NCBI GenBank assembly: GCA_963802765.1
Contig: CAWDJZ010000013.1
Location: forward strand, 62,001-126,000
Origin: Gaiellasilicea sp963802765
Lineage (GTDB): Bacteria; Actinomycetota; Thermoleophilia; Gaiellales; Gaiellaceae
DNA length: 64,000 bases
Direction: 5' to 3'
The notes under the pieces were generated by a model, which saw only the letters and a program-made list of their open reading frames with translations, ran no database searches and was not told where the DNA came from. Positions 8,678 to 16,474 of the stretch are shown here, one piece after another. The stretch's first letter is position 1, and each line of letters opens with the position of its first letter. A program made the translations under genes and the position numbers.

Positions 8678-9083
8678 GGCTGCGCAGGCCCGCGTAACGC
8701 TCGGGCGTCGTGCGCCGCAGCCGCGCCGCGAGAGCGGGCGGCGCCGCAGCCACGAGATAGCCGACGACGGGCACGAAGGCGAGACCCGCGAGCCCTACGG
8801 AGATCGTGGCCACGATCAACGCGAGACCGCCCCGCGTGCCGCCACGCCGGAGCGCACCCGAAACGACGACCGCCGCGGCAGTCGCGCCGGCGACACCCCC
8901 GATGACTCCCCCGGCGATCTCCGTCCAGTCCTCGATCAACAAACCGACGACGGCGCCGGCCACGCCGGCAAGCACGATTGCGGCCACGCGGCCGTAGCGC
9001 GTGCCCGCCAGCAACCCGGCGAAGAGAACGCCCACTGCGGTGCCGAGCCCCAGCGCAAGCCCGATCGTGTACCAGTCGCCCAT
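8664..9083 (-). CDS. Small hypothetical membrane protein
   Basis: 139 aa from the ATG at 9083 (MGDWYTIGLALGLGTAVGVLF). About four glycine/alanine-rich hydrophobic segments (AAIVLAGVAGAVVGLLI, AGGVIGGVAGATAAAVVVSG, GLALIVATISVGLAGLAFVPVVGYLV) are followed by a short basic tail ending RRTTPERYAGLRSLARD. No family is recognised. It heads the operon with the phosphatase-like gene and pcm, and its 3' end overlaps the next gene by 14 bp. The 85-bp gap to the divergent thioredoxin-like gene must hold both promoters. Confidence 0.7.
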   Translation of the reverse strand: MGDWYTIGLALGLGTAVGVLFAGLLAGTRYGRVAAIVLAGVAGAVVGLLIEDWTEIAGGVIGGVAGATAAAVVVSGALRRGGTRGGLALIVATISVGLAGLAFVPVVGYLVAAAPPALAARLRRTTPERYAGLRSLARD

Positions 9084-9168
9084 CGCCCGGGAGTGTAGCT
9101 TTCGACGGCTTGTTTTCCGGACATACAACACTCGTCCGTTTCGACGCCCACTGTGGGAGGGAGAGCAC

Positions 9169-9465
9169 GTGAACGACGCCGACCGGCCCCTGCTCGTCTT
9201 CTTCTGGTCCGAGCGCTCCGGCCCCGCACGCCGGATGGAGAGCCTGCTCGCCCACCTCGCGCGCAAGGAGCGAGAGCGGCTGCGCATCCGGCGCGTTGAC
9301 GTCGATGCGAGCCCCGAGCTCGCCGAGCGCTTCAGGGTCGACGTCGTGCCCACCCTCGTTCTCGTCAAGGACCGGCGGGCCGTCTCGCGACTCGACGGGC
9401 GCATGAGCGCGCCGAAGATCGAGGCGATGCTCGCGCCGCACCTCCCCGAGCTCGCGGCTGCCTGA
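9169..9465 (+). CDS. Thioredoxin-fold protein lacking both active-site cysteines
   Basis: 98 aa from the GTG at 9169, behind the purine-rich stretch GGGAGGGAGAG. The fold signature is clear: PLLVFFWSERSGPARRMESLLAHLA, then RIRRVDVDASPELAERFRVDVVPTLVLVKDRR with the cis-proline of 'VPT', and a C-terminal helix. The canonical WCGPC active site is replaced by W-S-E-R-S-G-P-A, so neither redox cysteine is present and disulfide reductase activity is not expected. A chaperone-like or binding role is possible. It is read alone, divergent from the pcm operon. Confidence 0.78.
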   Translation: MNDADRPLLVFFWSERSGPARRMESLLAHLARKERERLRIRRVDVDASPELAERFRVDVVPTLVLVKDRRAVSRLDGRMSAPKIEAMLAPHLPELAAA

Positions 9466-9556
9466 TTCGCAATCCGCCCGGTGGGTATCGCCGTAGGGAC
9501 CCGGTGACGGCCCAACTGCGGGCCCGTCCGACCACGACCGAAGGATGGAGGTTGGA

Positions 9557-10135
9557 ATGTCGAAACTCGCTCTGCGAGGCCTGGTCCTGGGAACCGTGAT
9601 CGCACTCCTGGGTGTCGCCTCGTATGCCATCGCAGGCGGCGGCTCGAAGAACTTCAGCGGGGATCCGATGACCGGCTACGAGGAGAACCCCGACATCTCG
9701 ACCGTCGCCACAGGAGAGTTCAGCGCGCGGCTCTCGAAGGACGGCAACTCCCTCGAGTACGAGCTCAGCTACTCAGGGCTCGAGGGCACCGTCACGCAGG
9801 CGCACGTCCACTTTGGGAAGCGGGCGATCAACGGCGGCGTCTCGTTCTTCCTCTGCGGCACCGCGGCCATCCCGGGCCCGCCCGGAACGCCGGCCTGCCC
9901 GACGCCGGGCGGCACGGTCGAGGGTGAGATCGAGGCCGCGGATGTGCTCGGGCCTAACAGCGCGCCTTTCATCCAGGGCATCGAGCCCGGCGCGTTCAAC
10001 GAGATCCTCGCTGCGATGCGGGCCGGAAGCGCCTACGCGAACGTCCACTCGACCAAGTGGCCCGGCGGCGAGATCCGCGCCCAGATCGAGAAGGGCCGCG
10101 GAGGCGACCGCGGTCGCGACAAGGACGACGACTAG
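9557..10135 (+). CDS. Secreted CHRD-domain protein
   Basis: 192 aa with an N-terminal signal peptide (ALRGLVLGTVIALLGVASYAIA) and one CHRD domain, a beta-rich module first described in chordin. Markers are MTGYEENPDISTVATGEFSARL, a VTQAHVHFGKRAINGGVSFFLCG strand pair and the closing SAYANVHSTKWPGGEIRAQI. The C-terminus is highly charged (GRGGDRGRDKDDD). The ATG at 9557 follows a GGAGG ribosome-binding site by about 6 nt, which favours it over an ATG 12 bp upstream. It converges on a second CHRD gene, and the two share a hairpin terminator. The function of bacterial CHRD proteins is unknown. Confidence 0.85.
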   Translation: MSKLALRGLVLGTVIALLGVASYAIAGGGSKNFSGDPMTGYEENPDISTVATGEFSARLSKDGNSLEYELSYSGLEGTVTQAHVHFGKRAINGGVSFFLCGTAAIPGPPGTPACPTPGGTVEGEIEAADVLGPNSAPFIQGIEPGAFNEILAAMRAGSAYANVHSTKWPGGEIRAQIEKGRGGDRGRDKDDD

Positions 10136-10160
10136 CGCATTCGGCTGAGAAGCCGCAATG

Positions 10161-10192
10161 GAGGGCTTCGCGGCTCATGCCGCGAAGCCCTC
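10161..10192. terminator. Perfect 14-bp hairpin, bidirectional terminator
   Basis: Arms GAGGGCTTCGCGGC (10161-10174) and its exact complement (10179-10192) enclose the loop TCAT. The hairpin lies 25 bp after the stop of the plus-strand CHRD gene and 15 bp before the stop of the minus-strand CHRD gene, so it can end both transcripts. There is no long T run, as is common for actinobacterial terminators. Confidence 0.85.
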
Positions 10193-10207
10193 TCATCCCT
10201 CTCCCTC

Positions 10208-10702
10208 TTACTTGATGTCGCCCCGGATCTCGCCGGGCGGCAACGCCAGCGTGTGCACGTTCACGTAGGCACCGCCGTTGTTCATCTTTTCGATCACGTC
10301 AGCGAGATTTGCCACGCCGCCCGGACACACCGGTGAGTCCGGACGCGGGATCACGTTGGCGTTCGTGATCGTGCCCTCGTTCAGCGTCCCGTGCGGGTCC
10401 ACTCCCGCCGCGTTGAAGCCGTACAGGAACACGACGACCGGCCCGTTGACGCCGGGTGCGCCGCAGTGGATGTGCGACTGCGTCACGCCGACGATATTCG
10501 TGACGTTCAGCTTGAAGTCCATCGAGGTGCCGTCTTCCGACAGTTGGAAGATCGCCTGTGCCTGACCTTGACTGTCATTGGCCGGCACTTCCCCCGAGCC
10601 GTTCGCGTGCGTGCTCCAGTTCTGGTTGATCGCGCCGACCGCGAGCCCGACCGCGACCAGGCCGATCAGGAAAGCTACTGCGAGCCCTGTGCCACGTTTC
10701 AT
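10208..10702 (-). CDS. Secreted CHRD-domain protein (second copy)
   Basis: 164 aa with a signal peptide (GTGLAVAFLIGLVAVGLAVGAI) and a CHRD domain: NWSTHANGSGEVPANDSQGQAQAIFQLS, VTQSHIHCGAPGVNGPVVVFLYG and the end motif GGAYVNVHTLALPPGEIRGDI. It shares domain type and length with the convergent gene, but the two differ in sequence and the charged tail is missing, so this is not a recent tandem duplication. The start is the ATG at 10702, preceded by a GGGAGG ribosome-binding site. Its role is unknown; the domain suggests an exported beta-sandwich protein. Confidence 0.84.
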   Translation of the reverse strand: MKRGTGLAVAFLIGLVAVGLAVGAINQNWSTHANGSGEVPANDSQGQAQAIFQLSEDGTSMDFKLNVTNIVGVTQSHIHCGAPGVNGPVVVFLYGFNAAGVDPHGTLNEGTITNANVIPRPDSPVCPGGVANLADVIEKMNNGGAYVNVHTLALPPGEIRGDIK

Positions 10703-10783
10703 GCCTCCCTCGCTTTCCCCCCGCCGAATTGAGTACGGACTACTGCCGTCTACGACTACGCCGCGGGCGGCGGATCGGTTTGC

Positions 10784-11887
10784 CTACGCGGAGGCGACTT
10801 CGAGGCGGCAAATCACGTCGAGCGTGAACGCCGCCGCCCGCGCCCCGTCGACCACACGGTGGTCGAACGTGACCGAGACGTTGCCGATCTGGCGGGCAAC
10901 GATCTCGCCGTCACGGACGACGGGGCGTGGGCCGATCCGGTGGATCCCGAGGATGCCGACCTCGGGGTAGTTGACGATCGGCGTCACGAGGAGGCCGCCG
11001 AGCTTGCCGGCACTCGTCACCGTGAAGGTGCCGCCGCGTAGCTCCTCCGGCTTCAATGCACCTTCCCGGGCAGCTTCCGCGAGGCGCTCGACCTCGGCGG
11101 CGAGCTCGTCGAGCGACGCGCTGTCGCAGCCGCGCACGACCGGGACGACGAGGCCCTGCTCGGTCTGCACGGCGACACCGAAGTCGTAGCGGTCGAGGTA
11201 GACGATCTCGTCGCCCTCGAGACGAGCGTTCAGCTCCGGAAACTCCTTCAACGCGGCCGCCGCGTCCTGGAGCACGCGCGGGAGCAGCTCCTTCGTGTCG
11301 AGGCCGGTGAAGTCGCACTCCTCGACGAACGTCACCGCGGCGACCTCGCGGTGCGCCGTCGTCAGGTGCTCGACGATCTGCCGCCGCACGCCGCGCACGG
11401 GCTCACGCCGCCCCTCGGAAGGCTTGTGTTGTTCCAACACAAGCTCCCCGCCCGCCGCGTTCCGGACGTCGGTCTCGGTGATGCGGCCGTTCGGCCCCGT
11501 TCCGCTCAGCTGCGCGAGATCGACGCCGAGCTCCTGCGCGAGGCGGCGAACGAGCGGAGTCGCCTGGACGCGCGCTTGTGTTGAACCAACACGAGCCTCC
11601 GGCGCGGTTGCGGCCTGCGGCGACGCCTCGGTCTCGTCCGGCGCGCCGGCGTCGTCGCCGATCACCACGAGCACGGTGCCCACCGGAACCACCTCGCCCT
11701 CGCCGACCAGGATCCGAGACACCGTTCCGGCTGCGGGCGACGGGATCTCGACCGTCGTCTTGTCCGTCTGGATCTCGACGAGCGGGTCGTCCTCGGCCAG
11801 CTCCTGACCCTCCGCGACCAGCCAGCGGGCGATCTCTCCCTCGGTAAGCCCCTCGCCGAGGTCGGGGAGCTTGAACTCGTACGCCAT
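10784..11887 (-). CDS. 2-oxo-acid dehydrogenase E2 (dihydrolipoyl acyltransferase)
   Basis: 367 aa. An N-terminal lipoyl domain carries the lipoylation motif EIQTDKTTVEIP (Lys43). A peripheral-subunit-binding domain (ATPLVRRLAQELGVDLAQLSGTGPNGRITETDV) lies around residues 110-145. The catalytic acyltransferase domain ends with FDHRVVDGARAAAF (active-site His and Asp). The complex converts branched-chain 2-oxo acids or pyruvate to acyl-CoA. Both interdomain linkers contain an in-frame copy of the 23-bp palindrome, giving E-A-R-V-G-S-T-Q-A in the first and L-V-L-E-Q-H-K-P in the second. It is the last gene of the operon with E1alpha and E1beta, 12 bp after the HIRAN gene. Confidence 0.92.
   Translation of the reverse strand: MAYEFKLPDLGEGLTEGEIARWLVAEGQELAEDDPLVEIQTDKTTVEIPSPAAGTVSRILVGEGEVVPVGTVLVVIGDDAGAPDETEASPQAATAPEARVGSTQARVQATPLVRRLAQELGVDLAQLSGTGPNGRITETDVRNAAGGELVLEQHKPSEGRREPVRGVRRQIVEHLTTAHREVAAVTFVEECDFTGLDTKELLPRVLQDAAAALKEFPELNARLEGDEIVYLDRYDFGVAVQTEQGLVVPVVRGCDSASLDELAAEVERLAEAAREGALKPEELRGGTFTVTSAGKLGGLLVTPIVNYPEVGILGIHRIGPRPVVRDGEIVARQIGNVSVTFDHRVVDGARAAAFTLDVICRLEVASA
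11422..11444. repeat. 23-bp palindromic repeat, copy 1 (inside E2 linker 2)
   Basis: Perfect 10-bp arms (GCTTGTGTTG and CAACACAAGC) around the spacer TTC. It lies in the coding sequence between the subunit-binding and catalytic domains of E2 and is read as LVLEQHK. The sequence beyond one arm (CTTCCGAGG on the coding strand) resembles that beside copy 4 (CTTCCGGG), so the repeat unit extends past the palindrome. Confidence 0.8.
11574..11596. repeat. 23-bp palindromic repeat, copy 2 (inside E2 linker 1)
   Basis: Arms GCTTGTGTTG and CAACACGAGC (one mismatch) around AAC. It lies between the lipoyl and subunit-binding domains of E2 and is read as ARVGSTQA, a different reading frame from copy 1. 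Its left flank (CGCGCTTGTG) matches that of copy 4. Confidence 0.78.
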
Positions 11888-11899
11888 CGGCGCGCCAGC

Positions 11900-12289
11900 C
11901 TACCTAGACGGGAGCCCCACCCACGCGTCCGCGGGGACGAGCAGGACGCGCAGCCCGTTCTCGACCCGCCAGAGCGAGATCGCCTGCTCGTCGCCGCGGA
12001 GCTCGGGCGCGATCGCCGCGGGCACGTAGCCGAGCTGGAGGGTTCGCTCCGCGTTCCAGATTCCGACAGCGTTCGGGTCGTGCTCGTTCTCGGGCTCGGG
12101 CACGAGCGCGAGCCGGGCGCCCGGGTCGAAGGACGGGTCGGCGAGCGCCTCGGGCCGGTAGGAGACACCCGCGGCCGGGATCACGCGGACACGGGGATCC
12201 TCCCAGCGGACGAGCTCGCCCGTGACCGTGTCGCGCAGCCGGTAGCCGTGCTCCCCGCGCTCGAGCCAGAGGCGTAGCCGCTCACTCAC
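11900..12289 (-). CDS. HIRAN-domain protein
   Basis: 129 aa. The central part matches the HIRAN domain: LALVPEPENEHDPNAVGIWNAERTLQLGYVPAAIAPEL, where the 'xEPxNxxDPNAV' and 'LGYVP' motifs are diagnostic. HIRAN domains occur alone in bacteria and in eukaryotic HLTF/Rad5 helicases, where they bind DNA ends or stalled forks; the bacterial role is unproven. The GTG start at 12289 overlaps the acetamidase stop (GTGA). Its position inside a 2-oxo-acid dehydrogenase operon is unexplained. Confidence 0.78.
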   Translation of the reverse strand: MSERLRLWLERGEHGYRLRDTVTGELVRWEDPRVRVIPAAGVSYRPEALADPSFDPGARLALVPEPENEHDPNAVGIWNAERTLQLGYVPAAIAPELRGDEQAISLWRVENGLRVLLVPADAWVGLPSR

Positions 12290-13142
12290 AGGAATGCGTC
12301 GTCGCGAAGCACGGCATGCACGCCGAGCGCTCCGTTCACCACCTGCGTCACGCGCAGGTCGACCACGATCGACGCGAACGCCAGCGCATCCTCGCGCGAG
12401 AGCCCGTGCTCGCGTTCGAGCAGGTCGAGCATGCCGTCGACGGCAATCCGCGCCGCGACGCCCAGGTGCTCGTCGAAGCCGAAGGTGAGCCAGGCGCCTT
12501 CGATCGCGCGCGAGCGGCCAGCTGGAGCTCGAGATCGTCGCGCACGTCGAGCGTCAGCTGCGCCTCGACCGGCGTCTCGATCGCCGTGCCCGACACCTCG
12601 CCGTCGCCCTGAGCGGCATGGCCGTCGCCCGCCGAGAAGAGCGCCCCGTCGACCGGGATCGGCAGGAAGAGGGTCGCTCCCGCAACGAGCTCCTTGCAGT
12701 CGATGTTGCCGCCCCACGGCCGGGGCGGGATCGTCGAGTGAACGCCGCCCTCGGGCGGCGGCATCCCGAGCACTCCGAGGAACGGCGCGAGCCGGACAGA
12801 GCGACCGGCAACGCGCCCGATCCCGTTCGCCAGCTCCCAGTCGAGGCGGTGCTCCGGGCCGCCGACCGTGACGCCCCAGGGGCCTGGCCGGACCTCGTCG
12901 ATCCGGATAGCCAGCACGCCGCCGGCACGAGCGCCGCGAACCTCGATCGGCCCGGCGAGCGCGTGACCGGTGTCGAGCTCCGGGTTGCGGGGGAACGGCT
13001 CGTCGCGCCCGACGTTCCAGCCGGCGTTCGGCACCGCGATCGTGACGGAGTCGCCCGGCTCGACCGAGAGCACCGGGTCGAGCTCGCGCGAGAAGTACCC
13101 GTGCAGGTTCGCAGCGTCGAGCGTCAGCTCGTGGACGGCCAC
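12286..13142 (-). CDS. Acetamidase/formamidase family protein (frame broken near 12515)
   Basis: Metal-dependent amide hydrolase family that releases ammonia from formamide or acetamide. The first ~210 codons, from the GTG at 13142, read well: VHELTLDAANLHGYFSRELDPVLSVEPGDSV, HALAGPIEVRGARAGGVLAIRIDEVRPGPWG, RPWGGNIDCKELVAGATLFLPI and SAGDGHAAQGDGEVSGTAIETP. The C-terminal part continues in another frame from about 12515 (AWLTFGFDEHLGVAARIAVDGMLDLLEREHGLSREDALAF). The total length is 2 modulo 3, so one or two indels lie between 12505 and 12530. I regard this as probable sequence error. It overlaps the HIRAN gene and starts 5 bp after E1beta. Confidence 0.83.
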
Positions 13143-13147
13143 CGGGC

Positions 13148-14116
13148 CTAGAACTCGAGCAGCCGCCGGGCCGCGTCGACGACCCGTGCAACCGACGGCA
13201 TGTAGGCGTCCTCGATCTGCCAGTACGGGTAGGGCACGTCGTACCCGGTCACGCGCACGACCGGCGCCTTCAGGTCGAGCAGAGCCTTCTCGGCCAGGAT
13301 CGCGGCGAGCTCGGCCGCGTAGCCGCACGTCCGCGGCGCCTCCTGCACGAGCACGACCCGGCCCGTCTTGGCCGCCGAGGCGAGCAGCGCCTCCTCGTCG
13401 AGCGGCTTCAGCGAGCGCAGGTCGAGCACCTCGACCGACGCGTCGAGCTCGTCGGCGGCGCGCTCGCAGACCGGCACCATCGCGCCGTAGCCGACGAGCG
13501 TCAGATCGTCGCCCTCGCGGGCGAGTCGCGCCTGACCGAGCGGAACGACGTGCTCGCCCTCCGGCACCTCGCCGCGCTCCGTGCGGTAGACGAGCTTCGG
13601 CTCGAGCACGACGACCGGGTCCGGGTCGCGGATCGCGGCGGCCAGGAGGCCCTTCGCGTCGGCGGGTGTCGACGGGATCGCGACCTTGATCCCGGGCGTG
13701 TGGACGTAGTAGGTCTCGGGCGAGTCGTCGTGCAGCTCGGGAGCACGCACGCCGCCGCCGTAGGGCATCCGGATCGTGACCGGGAACGTCATCGCGCCGC
13801 CGGTGCGCCAGCGGTAGCGGCCGACGTGGGTGATCAGCTGGTCGAGGCACGGGTAGGAGAACGCGTCGTACTGCATCTCGCAGACGGGGCGGAACCCCGC
13901 CATGCAGAGGCCGACGGCGGAGCCGAGGATCCCTGCCTCGGCCAGCGGCGTGTCGACGCAGCGGTCGGCGCCGAAGCGGTCACGCAGACCCGCAGTAGCG
14001 CGGAAGACGCCGCCGGCGCGGCCGACGTCCTCGCCCAGCACGAGCACGTCTGCATCGCGCTCCATCTCGACATGCAGCGCGTCATTGACCGCCTCGACCA
14101 GGAGCAGCTCAGCCAC
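13148..14116 (-). CDS. 2-oxo-acid dehydrogenase E1 component, beta subunit
   Basis: 322 aa, transketolase-like pyrimidine-binding and C-terminal domains. The opening (LLVEAVNDALHVEMERDADVLVLGEDVGRAGGVFRAT) with the ThDP-contacting Glu of GEDVG, then DTPLAEAGILGSAVGLCMAGFRPVCEMQY and a C-terminal VLVQEAPRTCGYAAELAAIL, are characteristic. With E1alpha it decarboxylates 2-oxo acids and acylates the lipoyl arm of E2. Similarity to BkdA2 and PdhB is comparable by eye, so branched-chain versus pyruvate specificity is open. It overlaps E1alpha by 8 bp. Confidence 0.93.
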   Translation of the reverse strand: MAELLLVEAVNDALHVEMERDADVLVLGEDVGRAGGVFRATAGLRDRFGADRCVDTPLAEAGILGSAVGLCMAGFRPVCEMQYDAFSYPCLDQLITHVGRYRWRTGGAMTFPVTIRMPYGGGVRAPELHDDSPETYYVHTPGIKVAIPSTPADAKGLLAAAIRDPDPVVVLEPKLVYRTERGEVPEGEHVVPLGQARLAREGDDLTLVGYGAMVPVCERAADELDASVEVLDLRSLKPLDEEALLASAAKTGRVVLVQEAPRTCGYAAELAAILAEKALLDLKAPVVRVTGYDVPYPYWQIEDAYMPSVARVVDAARRLLEF

Positions 14117-15194
14117 CGAGGATCCTCCGCAGCTCGGCGAGATCGTGCTCGAACGACGCCGGCGGGTCGGCCAGCGCGTGCTCGAAGACGAGGCCCACGT
14201 CCGCCGGCGGCTCCGCCTCGGCTGCCGCGATCCCGGCCCGCATCAGCTGGGCCGCCTCCGTCTTGATCTCCTGCTCGAGCTCGTCGCCGAGCACGCCGAG
14301 CCGGCGCAGGTAGCGCTCGTAGCGGCCGACGCACTCGTTCGCGCGCTCCTCCTCGACCCGCTCGAGGTCGATGTACGCCTTCGGGTCGTCGGCGGTCGCG
14401 TGCGGCGCCGCGCGGTAGGTCACCGCCTCGACGAAGCTCGGCCCCTCACCGGCACGCGCGCGTGCGACGGCGTCGCGCGTCGCTTCGTAGACGGCGAGCA
14501 CGTCGCCGCCGTCCACGCGCGTGCCCGGAATCCCATAGCCGACCGCCTTGTCGGCGAGCGCCTCGGCGCGGGTCTGCGCGGAGAGCGGCGTCGAGATCGC
14601 CCACTGGTTGTTGTTGCAGAGGAGGACGAGCGGCGCGCGCATCACGGCGGCGAAGTTCGCCCCCTCGTGGAAGGAGCCTTCCGAGGTCGCCCCGTCCCCG
14701 AAGAACGTAAGCGCGCAGGCGCTCTCGCCCCGCAGCCGCTTTCCCCATGCCAGCCCAGCCGCATGCGGAACGTGTGTCCCGATCGGGACGCAGATCGAGG
14801 CCACGTTGTAGTCGGCCGGGTTCCACCAGCCGGCCGGATGGCCGCGCCACCACGATAGGACGGTCGCCGCGGGCATGCCGCGGAGGAGCCCGATCGCCGA
14901 CTCGCGGTAGCTGGGGAAGATCCAGTCGTCGTCCTCGAGCGCGTGGAAGGCGCCGGCCTGGATCGCCTCGTGCCCCCAGAAGATCGCGTAGGTGCCGATG
15001 CGACCCTGGCGGTGGTAGACGACCGAGCGCTCGTCGTAGGTGCGGAGGAGCACCATCGAGCGGTAGAGCGCGAGCAGCTCCTGCTCGCCGATGCCGTCGA
15101 CCTCGCCGTCCGGAACCGCGCCGCCGTCGCCGATCACGCGGCGGAGATCGCGCTCCGCGGGAATCGTGTCGGTCACGCGCGAGATGTTAGGCAC
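14109..15194 (-). CDS. 2-oxo-acid dehydrogenase E1 component, alpha subunit
   Basis: 361 aa and the first gene of the operon. The thiamine-diphosphate motif is complete: FFGDGATSEGSFHEGANFA, followed by VLLCNNNQWAIS, i.e. GDG-x(n)-NN. Phosphorylation-loop-like and substrate regions follow (TYRAAPHATADDPKAY). The sequence before the domain (FPSYRESAIGLLRGMPAATVLSWWRGHPAG) is typical of branched-chain and acetoin/pyruvate E1alpha subunits. The ATG at 15194 leaves a 71-bp space to the convergent-side gene at 15266, where the operon promoter must lie. No E3 gene is in the window. Confidence 0.93.
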   Translation of the reverse strand: MPNISRVTDTIPAERDLRRVIGDGGAVPDGEVDGIGEQELLALYRSMVLLRTYDERSVVYHRQGRIGTYAIFWGHEAIQAGAFHALEDDDWIFPSYRESAIGLLRGMPAATVLSWWRGHPAGWWNPADYNVASICVPIGTHVPHAAGLAWGKRLRGESACALTFFGDGATSEGSFHEGANFAAVMRAPLVLLCNNNQWAISTPLSAQTRAEALADKAVGYGIPGTRVDGGDVLAVYEATRDAVARARAGEGPSFVEAVTYRAAPHATADDPKAYIDLERVEEERANECVGRYERYLRRLGVLGDELEQEIKTEAAQLMRAGIAAAEAEPPADVGLVFEHALADPPASFEHDLAELRRILGG

Positions 15195-15265
15195 CCTCCA
15201 TCATTCGCGCGAACGGTGCTGGCCATCGCGGCGGTGACTCTACCCGAGCGATTGCGCGCTGCTGT

Positions 15266-16474
15266 TCAGCGCAGCGCGAGGGCGCGGCGTAGCACGGGAT
15301 CGCGGCCGGCCAGGAAGTCGGCGGCCGAGGGCTCGACCAGCACGTCGGGGCTCACCGCATGTCGCCGGTCGCCGGGCACGACCTCGACATAGACCGCAGC
15401 GACGTAGGCGGTCAGACCGACGGTCGGCAGCTCGATCGGGTTCCGGTCACCCCACTGGTTCGGGGCGCCGCCGCTCGGCTCGCCCACGAGGCGCGCCTTC
15501 GTCCGGTGGTCGACGGCGGCGACGAAGTTCCCGGCGGCAGAGAACGTCATCCGCCCCATCAACACGATGACCTTGCCGCGCAGGGGACGCGCGTTGATCA
15601 GGTCGAGCAACGGCCAGTACGTCGTGTTGTCGCCGCCGCCGTTGTGGCGAACGTCGATCACGAGCCGGCGGAAGCCCGGCTTGCGGGCCGCCCGGAGGAT
15701 CCGGTCGACAAGGGACTGCGGCGGCGAGGCGACCTGGTGGTAGCCGAGGTAGAGCGAGCGGCCGCGCTCGAGCGGCGCGAGCAGGAACGGCTGCTCGAGC
15801 CGGCGGTAGAGCAGCGACGCCTCGAGTCGCGGCAGCGGCGTGAACGCGATGCCGAGAGAACCGTGCCCCGCTTCCAGCGTCACCTCGCTCCCGTCGGCGA
15901 ACGCGTACGTGGCGGCTCCCCGAACGATCCCGAGCCCGCGCAGGACCTCGGCGCACACGAGGTACTCGGGCAGGAGCAGCCGGACCGTCGACGCGTTGTC
16001 GCGCGGGATCAGCGGCCGTACCGCCGCGAGGACCTCCGCCAGCGGCACGCCGTCGATCGCGGTCACGCGCTTGCCCACGTGCGCGCCGCCGGCGGCGTCG
16101 GCGACGACGTGGACGCCGTCGGCGAAGTCGTGCACGCGCAGCGGGAAGAACGTAAACGGCTTCGTGTGTGCCGGGTCGTGGAGGAAGATGCCGCCGTGGC
16201 CGTCGCGCTCCCCGAGCGTCGTCAGCCGCAACAGGCCGACGAGGAGCTCGTCGCGCGAGATCCGCGGCGCTCGCTCGGCGAGGTCGGCCGCCTCCGCGCG
16301 CAGCTCCGGCAGCGGGACCTCGTGGTCGACGTCCGGGTGCAGGCGCGCCATCTGGTCGACGAGCCCGGTGATCTCGCGCTGGAGCGGTGTCGGCGCAGCG
16401 GCCTCGGGCTCGGACGTCGCCGCACAGCCGGCGAGCGCGAGCGCGACGACCAGCACGGGCCAGCCCCGCCTCAC
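15266..16474 (-). CDS. Lipoprotein S41-family (C-terminal processing type) peptidase
   Basis: 402 aa. The N-terminus is a lipoprotein signal (WPVLVVALALAGC, lipobox LAGC), so the protein is anchored outside the membrane. The C-terminal half is an S41 serine-peptidase domain: FRRLVIDVRHNGGGDNTTYWPLLDLI, then VIVLMGRMTFSAAGNFVAAV with the probable catalytic serine, and ARLVGEPSGGAPNQWG. An interior VGKRVTAIDGVPLAEVLAAV stretch resembles a PDZ-like loop. The GTG at 16474 overlaps the PadR regulator stop (GTGA), so regulator and protease form one transcript; the substrate is unknown. Confidence 0.82.
   Translation of the reverse strand: MRRGWPVLVVALALAGCAATSEPEAAAPTPLQREITGLVDQMARLHPDVDHEVPLPELRAEAADLAERAPRISRDELLVGLLRLTTLGERDGHGGIFLHDPAHTKPFTFFPLRVHDFADGVHVVADAAGGAHVGKRVTAIDGVPLAEVLAAVRPLIPRDNASTVRLLLPEYLVCAEVLRGLGIVRGAATYAFADGSEVTLEAGHGSLGIAFTPLPRLEASLLYRRLEQPFLLAPLERGRSLYLGYHQVASPPQSLVDRILRAARKPGFRRLVIDVRHNGGGDNTTYWPLLDLINARPLRGKVIVLMGRMTFSAAGNFVAAVDHRTKARLVGEPSGGAPNQWGDRNPIELPTVGLTAYVAAVYVEVVPGDRRHAVSPDVLVEPSAADFLAGRDPVLRRALALR

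Noticed and set aside
12286..13142. Acetamidase, PadR, tube and MutS2 genes as true pseudogenes
   Set aside because: All are broken by one or two bases with intact family sequence on both sides, and similar breaks hit many genes, so errors are more likely.
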